Of a DNA stretch of 64,000 bases, positions 59,484 through 64,000 are shown in pieces. Every line of letters begins with the position of its first letter. Position 1 is the first letter of the stretch. Both the position numbers and the translations under genes were made by a program. The notes under the pieces were generated by a model. That model was not told the origin of the DNA and searched no databases. It was given only the letters and a program-made list of their open reading frames with translations. The DNA is from GWE2-51-13 sp041736705 (GTDB taxonomy: Bacteria; Bacillota_I; Bacilli_A; Erysipelotrichales; Erysipelotrichaceae), in assembly GCA_041736705.1 (NCBI GenBank), contig JBGSTC010000017.1, forward strand, positions 62,001-126,000, written 5' to 3'.

Positions 59484-60494
59484 TTACACTTCCTTTTCTA
59501 AGAACGACCACTCCTCTTGAAGGAGGGCGTTTTCATAATTCTTCACTATTCTATCAAATGTTTGGTAATCCGTCATCTGTGAAATGAGGTTCTTTACCGC
59601 ATGGCTATGTTTTAGTCCGCTCACATACCAGGCGAAATGCCCCCGCATCTCTTTCATCGCGACGTTTTCCCCTTTGAGTTCGATCAACCTCAAGGCATGT
59701 TTACGTGCGGTTTCAAACTTGTGGGTGATCGTGATGAGGTTCTCATGTTCTTTTCCATCCAATCCGGCGACCAATTCTTCGATCAGCCACGGATTCCCGA
59801 GGATCCCGCGTCCGACCATGATGGCGTCGACGCCGGTCTTCTCAAGCATTTCCTTCGCGCTCTTCAAATCGACGATGTCGCCGTTCCCGATGACCGGAAT
59901 CTTGACCGCGGCTTTCACTTTGGCGATTTCTTCCAGATTGACTTTTCCGGAATACATCGCGGCACGGGTACGGCCATGGACGGCGATCGCGCTCGCCCCG
60001 GCGGCTTCCAATAGTTTCGCCATTTCGGGGGCGCTTAGACTTTGGTTATCCCATCCGATGCGGATCTTGCATGTAACCGGCTTCTTCACCGCTTCGACGA
60101 TCGCTTTCACGATGGCGGCCGCATGTTCGGGGGTCTTCATCAACGATGCCCCGCCGGATCCCTTGACGATCTTGGGGACGGGACAGCCCATGTTGATGTC
60201 GATGATGTCGCAGTCGGTCTGCGTGTCGAGATAGATCGCGGCTTTCACCATCGTTTCGATCTCCTCGCCGAACAACTGCAAGGCGATGGGATATTCGGTC
60301 GGTTCGACCCGGCACATCTCCAGTGTTTTTTTGTTTTGGTAGACGATGGCTTTATCACTGATCATTTCGCTGTAGACCAAACCCGCCCCGAACTCCTTGG
60401 CGATCGTACGGAAAGCAGGGTTGGAAATGCCGGCCAACGGAGCGATCAACACTTGGTTTTCGATCGTCAGATCACGGATTTTCCAGCTTGCCAT
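59484..60494 (-). CDS. dusB: tRNA-dihydrouridine synthase DusB
   Basis: This 336-aa FMN enzyme reduces uridines in tRNA to dihydrouridine. IAPLAGISNPAFR (about 17-29) binds FMN. The catalytic cysteine is in INMGCPVPK (about 99-107). GIRIGWDN-like CKIRIGWDNQS, VHGRTR and IPVIGNGDI follow. The start overlaps the hslO stop by one base and lysS follows at once, so all three are translated from one message. Confidence 0.95.
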   Translation of the reverse strand: MASWKIRDLTIENQVLIAPLAGISNPAFRTIAKEFGAGLVYSEMISDKAIVYQNKKTLEMCRVEPTEYPIALQLFGEEIETMVKAAIYLDTQTDCDIIDINMGCPVPKIVKGSGGASLMKTPEHAAAIVKAIVEAVKKPVTCKIRIGWDNQSLSAPEMAKLLEAAGASAIAVHGRTRAAMYSGKVNLEEIAKVKAAVKIPVIGNGDIVDLKSAKEMLEKTGVDAIMVGRGILGNPWLIEELVAGLDGKEHENLITITHKFETARKHALRLIELKGENVAMKEMRGHFAWYVSGLKHSHAVKNLISQMTDYQTFDRIVKNYENALLQEEWSFLEKEV

Positions 60495-61366
60495 CAGCTC
60501 TTCACCATCAGGGAATACAACTCCGATTCCGTGAACCGATAGGTCGTATTACAGAAGTGACAGGTGATTTCACAGCCATGGTCTTCATGGATCATGGCTT
60601 CGATTTCATCCCGTTCAAGGGTTTTCAAGGCATCCGCCATACGGTCTTTACTGCAGGTGCATTTGAATTTGAGGGGGATGGTTTCCAAGACCACCGTCTC
60701 ATCGAAGAGTCGGGTGGCGATGTCTTCCGGTGACATCCCGTCTGAGATCATTGCGGAAATCGGACGAAGGTTGGCGACCACATGCTCGGCCATCAGGATG
60801 TCCGCTTCACTTGCGGAGGGCATCATTTGGATCATCAGAGCCCCTGCGGCTTTGACTTCGTTGTGTTCATCGACCAATACGCCCAAGGAAACGGCGGAAG
60901 GGGTTTGTTCGCTGACGGTGAAATAATAGGCGAAATCCTCCGCGATTTCGCCCGTCTGTAGATCGACGGTTCCCGTGAAGTCGCTTTTAAGGTTACGATC
61001 CAGGATGACTTTAAGGGTTCCATCTTTTCCGACCGCCCGTGAAACATCCAGTTTCTTGGTGGTCGGGTGGATGAAGTGGACGTCGGGGTTCGCGACGAAT
61101 CCGCGGACTTCGCCTTGCCCGTTGGCATCGACCATGATCGTTCCCAAGGGTCCTCCGCCGTTGATCTGCACGGTGACTTTCTCGTCCGCACCTTTTAGGT
61201 TCGCACCCAAAAGGGCGCCTGCGCTTAAGGTTCGACCCAAGGCGGCAGCCGCCGTCGGTAGGCAGTGATGTCTCTTCGCGGCTTCTCTCACTAACTCCGT
61301 CGTATCGGCGACGAAGAGCCGGATGGCTCCGTTTGAAGCCAACGCTTTGATTAATGTGTCCATCAT
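60494..61366 (-). CDS. hslO: Redox-regulated chaperone Hsp33
   Basis: This is a 290-residue holdase activated by oxidation. The zinc-binding cysteines are present as KCTCSKDR (CxC) and CHFCNT (CxxC) near the C-terminus. SGALLGANLKG and GPLGTIMVDANGQGEVRGFV are family segments. Two ATGs lie side by side (61366 and 61363). AAAGGAG is closer to optimal for the second, so the protein probably begins MDTLIKAL. It is encoded between ftsH and dusB as in many Bacilli. Confidence 0.96.
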   Translation of the reverse strand: MMDTLIKALASNGAIRLFVADTTELVREAAKRHHCLPTAAAALGRTLSAGALLGANLKGADEKVTVQINGGGPLGTIMVDANGQGEVRGFVANPDVHFIHPTTKKLDVSRAVGKDGTLKVILDRNLKSDFTGTVDLQTGEIAEDFAYYFTVSEQTPSAVSLGVLVDEHNEVKAAGALMIQMMPSASEADILMAEHVVANLRPISAMISDGMSPEDIATRLFDETVVLETIPLKFKCTCSKDRMADALKTLERDEIEAMIHEDHGCEITCHFCNTTYRFTESELYSLMVKS

Positions 61367-61385
61367 GACTCCTTTGATAGGGCAA

Positions 61386-61407
61386 AACACCCCTTGGAAG
61401 GGGTGTT
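61386..61407 (-). terminator. ftsH terminator
   Basis: Minus strand: 8-bp stem AACACCCC / GGGGTGTT with loop TTCCAA, followed by TTGCC. It separates ftsH from hslO. Confidence 0.65.
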
Positions 61408-61411
61408 GCGA

Positions 61412-63283
61412 TTAAACTTGAATCGGTTCCAAACCGGTGGGCTTCACCGGGGTTTGGGTAACCGGACGACCTTCGACGATCTCGTTGATCTGTTCGCTGG
61501 TCAAGGTTTCGAATTCCAAGAGCGCCGAAGCGATCTTATCCATCAACTCTCTGTTTTCAGAGATGATCTTGTGCGCGTTGTCATAGCAGTTGTCGATGAT
61601 ACGACGGACTTCCTGGTCGATCTCGAAGGCGACCTGACCGGAGTAGTTGGCTTGGGTCGCATAGTCGCGGCCAAGGAAGACATTGCCTCCGCGGTGTTCG
61701 TACTGGATCGGACCGAGTTCGCTCATCCCGTATTGCATGACCATGTCGCGCGCGATTTGCGTCGCACGTTCGATGTCGTTGGATGCGCCGGTGGAAATCT
61801 CGTCGAAGACGATGGATTCCGCGACGCGTCCGCCAAGCAAGCCGGTGATTTGCGCCATCAAGTCTTTCTTCGTATGCATGAATTTCTCTTCGCGCGGGGT
61901 CATGAGGTTGTACCCTCCGGCCAATCCGCGCGGGATGATCGTGACTTTTTGGACCATGTCCGAATCTTCGCATTTCAAGCCGATGATCGTATGTCCGGTT
62001 TCATGATAGGCGACCAGTTTCTTCTCGCGTTCCGAATAAGTGCGCGATTTCTTCGCCGGTCCCATGATGACACGGTCGATCGCTTCATCGAGATGCGCCA
62101 TCGTAATGACTTCGGATTCATCGCGAACCGCAAGGATCGCAGCTTCGTTCAATACGTTTTCGAGATCGGCCCCCGAGAATCCCGGGGTACGTTTCGCCAA
62201 CGCTTCCAAATCGAGGTCCGGACCCAGTTTCTTATTGCGGGCATGGACGCCGAGGATGGCGCGACGACCTTTACGGTCGGGTAGGGAAACGGTGATCTGA
62301 CGGTCGAAGCGACCCGGACGCAGAAGCGCGGGGTCAAGGACGTCGGGGCGGTTGGTCGCGGCGACAATGACGATACCCGCATTGTCCGTGATGCCATCCA
62401 TTTCGACGAGCAGTTGGTTCAGGGTTTGTTCACGTTCATCGTGTCCACCGCCGACTCCCGTACCGCGTTGGCGGCCGACGGCGTCGATTTCATCGATGAA
62501 GATGATGCAGGGTGCGGTTTGCTGGGCTTTCTTAAACATGTCGCGGACACGGCTCGCACCGACACCGACGAACATTTCTACGAAATCCGAACCGGAGATG
62601 GAATAGAACGGGACATCGGCTTCCCCTGCCACGGCTTTCGCCAACAAGGTTTTCCCGGTTCCCGGAGCCCCGACCATCAAGACGCCTTTGGGGATACGCG
62701 CCCCCATGCGGGCGAACTTCTTGGGGTTCTTCAGGTATTCGATCAATTCCTTCATTTCTTCTTTTTCTTCGTCGCATCCCGCCACGTCCTCGAAACGGAC
62801 TTTGATGTTCCCTTCAAGACGCGCTTTGGATTTACCGAATTCGAAGGCTTTGTTTTGTCCGCCGCCGCCATTCATTCTCGTGAGGAGAAAAAAGGCGAAC
62901 GCTCCGAACAATAAGAACGGAACGACTTGGATCAGCAAATCCATCAAAGGATTCGCCGCGTTCGCATCGATGATACGATACTCGATGGACGTACTGTTGT
63001 AGATCGCGTTGATCAATCCATCGGTTTGGGCTTCTGTGTTGGGGATGGTCAAGGTATACCCGACAGCGTTCCCTTTACTGTCGAGGTAAGACCCGGTGAT
63101 GTTGACGACGACGTCGCTGACAACCACCTTCGCATCGGTGACTTTGTTTTTCGCTAAAAGATCCAAGTAGTTTGAATACGTCAGTTTTTCAACCGTCGGA
63201 CTCATGTTCATCGTCAATAGGCTGAAAATGGCCAACGTGACGATCAGATACGGGATCAGGCTGATGATTCTATTGTTACGCAC
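61412..63283 (-). CDS. ftsH: ATP-dependent zinc metalloprotease FtsH
   Basis: This 623-aa membrane AAA protease performs membrane-protein quality control. Two helices (about 8-25 and 108-128) flank an extracytoplasmic domain. The AAA module has Walker A GAPGTGKTLL (about 200-210), Walker B IIFIDEID and the second region of homology ATNRPDVLDPALLRPGRFD. The zinc protease site is HETGH (VAYHETGHTI). It ends TPVKPTGLEPIQV. Its position between hpt and hslO matches the conserved tilS-hpt-ftsH cluster. Confidence 0.97.
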   Translation of the reverse strand: MRNNRIISLIPYLIVTLAIFSLLTMNMSPTVEKLTYSNYLDLLAKNKVTDAKVVVSDVVVNITGSYLDSKGNAVGYTLTIPNTEAQTDGLINAIYNSTSIEYRIIDANAANPLMDLLIQVVPFLLFGAFAFFLLTRMNGGGGQNKAFEFGKSKARLEGNIKVRFEDVAGCDEEKEEMKELIEYLKNPKKFARMGARIPKGVLMVGAPGTGKTLLAKAVAGEADVPFYSISGSDFVEMFVGVGASRVRDMFKKAQQTAPCIIFIDEIDAVGRQRGTGVGGGHDEREQTLNQLLVEMDGITDNAGIVIVAATNRPDVLDPALLRPGRFDRQITVSLPDRKGRRAILGVHARNKKLGPDLDLEALAKRTPGFSGADLENVLNEAAILAVRDESEVITMAHLDEAIDRVIMGPAKKSRTYSEREKKLVAYHETGHTIIGLKCEDSDMVQKVTIIPRGLAGGYNLMTPREEKFMHTKKDLMAQITGLLGGRVAESIVFDEISTGASNDIERATQIARDMVMQYGMSELGPIQYEHRGGNVFLGRDYATQANYSGQVAFEIDQEVRRIIDNCYDNAHKIISENRELMDKIASALLEFETLTSEQINEIVEGRPVTQTPVKPTGLEPIQV

Positions 63284-63316
63284 AAATGATCACACTCCTT
63301 TGATGAACTTGCGGTG

Positions 63317-63856
63317 TTACTGGTAACATTCGTCCTTCAGGACGCCGACATAGGGTAGGTTACGATACTTTTCGTCGAAATCCAATCCGAATCCGACGAC
63401 GAATTCGTTGGGGATGGTGAATCCCACATAATCCGCGGTGATGTCGATGACACGGCGGGAAGGTTTATCCAACAAGCTGACGATCTTGACCGACTCGGCA
63501 CCTTTGTTAAACATGAGTTTGGTGACTTCTTTTAAGGTTCTTCCGGTATCCACGATATCTTCGACCATCAAGATATGGTCGCCTTTGATGGAACGGTTCA
63601 AGTCCATGATGATCTTGACATCGCCGATCGACTCGGTGCCTTCATAACTGGAGACAGCCATGAAATCGAATTCGATATCCAAATCGATGTACTTGATCAA
63701 GTTGACCAAAAACGGGACGGATCCCTTAAGGACGGAAACCACGACAGGTACTTTGCCTAAGTTGCGATAATCTTCCGTGATTTGCTTGCCGAGTTCGGCA
63801 CAGCGGGTCTGGATCGCTTCTTCGCTGACCAGTACTTTTTTGATATTTGGATGCAT
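63317..63856 (-). CDS. hpt: Hypoxanthine-guanine phosphoribosyltransferase
   Basis: This 179-aa salvage enzyme joins hypoxanthine or guanine to PRPP. The PRPP motif ILMVEDIVDTGRTL (about 94-107) and KGSVPFLVNLI (about 44-54) are typical. ATG 63856 is chosen because AGGAGG lies 11 bases upstream and the start MHPNIKKVLVSEEAI matches the family. The earlier ATG (63877) has no ribosome site. It is co-directional with tilS upstream and ftsH downstream. Confidence 0.95.
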   Translation of the reverse strand: MHPNIKKVLVSEEAIQTRCAELGKQITEDYRNLGKVPVVVSVLKGSVPFLVNLIKYIDLDIEFDFMAVSSYEGTESIGDVKIIMDLNRSIKGDHILMVEDIVDTGRTLKEVTKLMFNKGAESVKIVSLLDKPSRRVIDITADYVGFTIPNEFVVGFGLDFDEKYRNLPYVGVLKDECYQ

Positions 63857-63884
63857 GCGTTTGATTTCCTCCTGCATAATATAC

Positions 63885-64000
63885 CTATTTTACCACAAAG
63901 ACCTTTGGATGTGCATAGGTATGCGTTACATTGGCGCCGATTCCGGACGCGAAGATGATTTCCTTGTCTTTGTTCTCAATGACCAGGATTTCACGTCGTT
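63885..64000 (-). CDS. tilS: C-terminal fragment, probably tRNA(Ile)-lysidine synthase TilS
   Basis: The last 38 codons of a minus-strand gene end in TAG at 63885; the rest lies beyond the window. The visible part (RREILVIENKDKEIIFASGIGANVT in two pieces, then HPKVFVVK) fits the small C-terminal domain of TilS, which ends with a beta-strand of the form I-(x)n-I-(x)2-VPG/ASGI. The tilS-hpt-ftsH order supports this. With so little sequence the call rests mostly on synteny. Confidence 0.5.
   Translation of the reverse strand, partial: RREILVIENKDKEIIFASGIGANVTHTYAHPKVFVVK

Noticed and set aside
1..64000. Mycoplasma-type genetic code (UGA as Trp)
   Set aside because: UGA serves as a true stop for several genes (amylase at 369, thrC, hslO, hom), and the proteins end at normal length.
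1..64000. tRNA, rRNA, CRISPR arrays, insertion sequences, prophage
   Set aside because: Intergenic gaps are short, and none shows tRNA-like folds, repeat-spacer patterns, transposase genes or phage genes.

Overview
The window (64 kb, roughly half G+C by eye) reads as chromosome of a cell-walled, fermentative member of the Bacillota, probably class Bacilli. The evidence is Gram-positive style ribosome binding sites and sigma-A promoters, HPr with both His15 and Ser46, and the near-origin block rpsF-ssb-rpsR-yybS-gdpP-rplI-dnaB. Other supports are walJ-htrA-rlmH, the tilS-hpt-ftsH-hslO-dusB-lysS block, and peptidoglycan genes. UGA is used as a stop codon, so this is genetic code 11 and not a code-4 mycoplasma. 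A finer lineage cannot be read from the sequence. No tRNA, rRNA, insertion sequence, prophage or CRISPR array was seen.

Region 1 (1-23.8 kb) is a starch, maltodextrin and glycogen island. It holds a maltodextrin ABC importer (MalE, MalF, MalG, a MalA/DUF1189 membrane protein and the MsmK-type ATPase). It also holds six GH13 enzymes: a surface amylase lipoprotein, an intracellular amylase, an alpha-glucosidase, a neopullulanase, a type I pullulanase and a branching enzyme. Glycogen phosphorylase, phosphoglucomutase, HPr, a PucR-like regulator and a GGDEF protein complete it. Four near-identical LacI/CcpA-type operators lie upstream of msmK, malE, malF/neopullulanase and glgB, so the island is probably one regulon. 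Surface cleavage, import, debranching, phosphorolysis and conversion of glucose-1-P to glucose-6-P form a complete path, but no glycogen synthase (glgA/glgC) is present here.

Region 2 (23.8-36.0 kb) is housekeeping: metallo-hydrolase, acetyltransferase, RlmH, HtrA, WalJ, a G5/M23 cell-wall peptidase, replicative helicase, ribosomal proteins, the c-di-AMP phosphodiesterase GdpP, SSB, a MOSC protein and IspD.

Region 3 (36.1-40.5 kb) is a cobalamin operon. A cobalamin riboswitch with a visible terminator and antiterminator precedes a membrane-anchored DUF4430 protein, an ECF S-component, a PduO-type adenosyltransferase and a B12-dependent class II ribonucleotide reductase. Together these form a B12 capture, import, activation and use chain.

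Region 4 (40.5-46.4 kb) has a methyltransferase and a likely D-aspartate cross-bridge cassette (FemAB-like ligase, ATP-grasp ligase, aspartate racemase), plus an orphan lipoprotein and an acetyltransferase.

Region 5 (46.5-54.5 kb) has butyrate kinase and phosphate butyryltransferase (fermentative ATP formation), then the aspartate-to-threonine pathway (asd, aspartokinase, hom, divergent thrC-thrB).

Region 6 (54.5-64 kb) has a two-gene ABC-2 transporter, a DUF2500 protein, a geranylgeranyl-reductase-like flavoprotein, then lysS, dusB, hslO, ftsH, hpt and the tail of a probable tilS.
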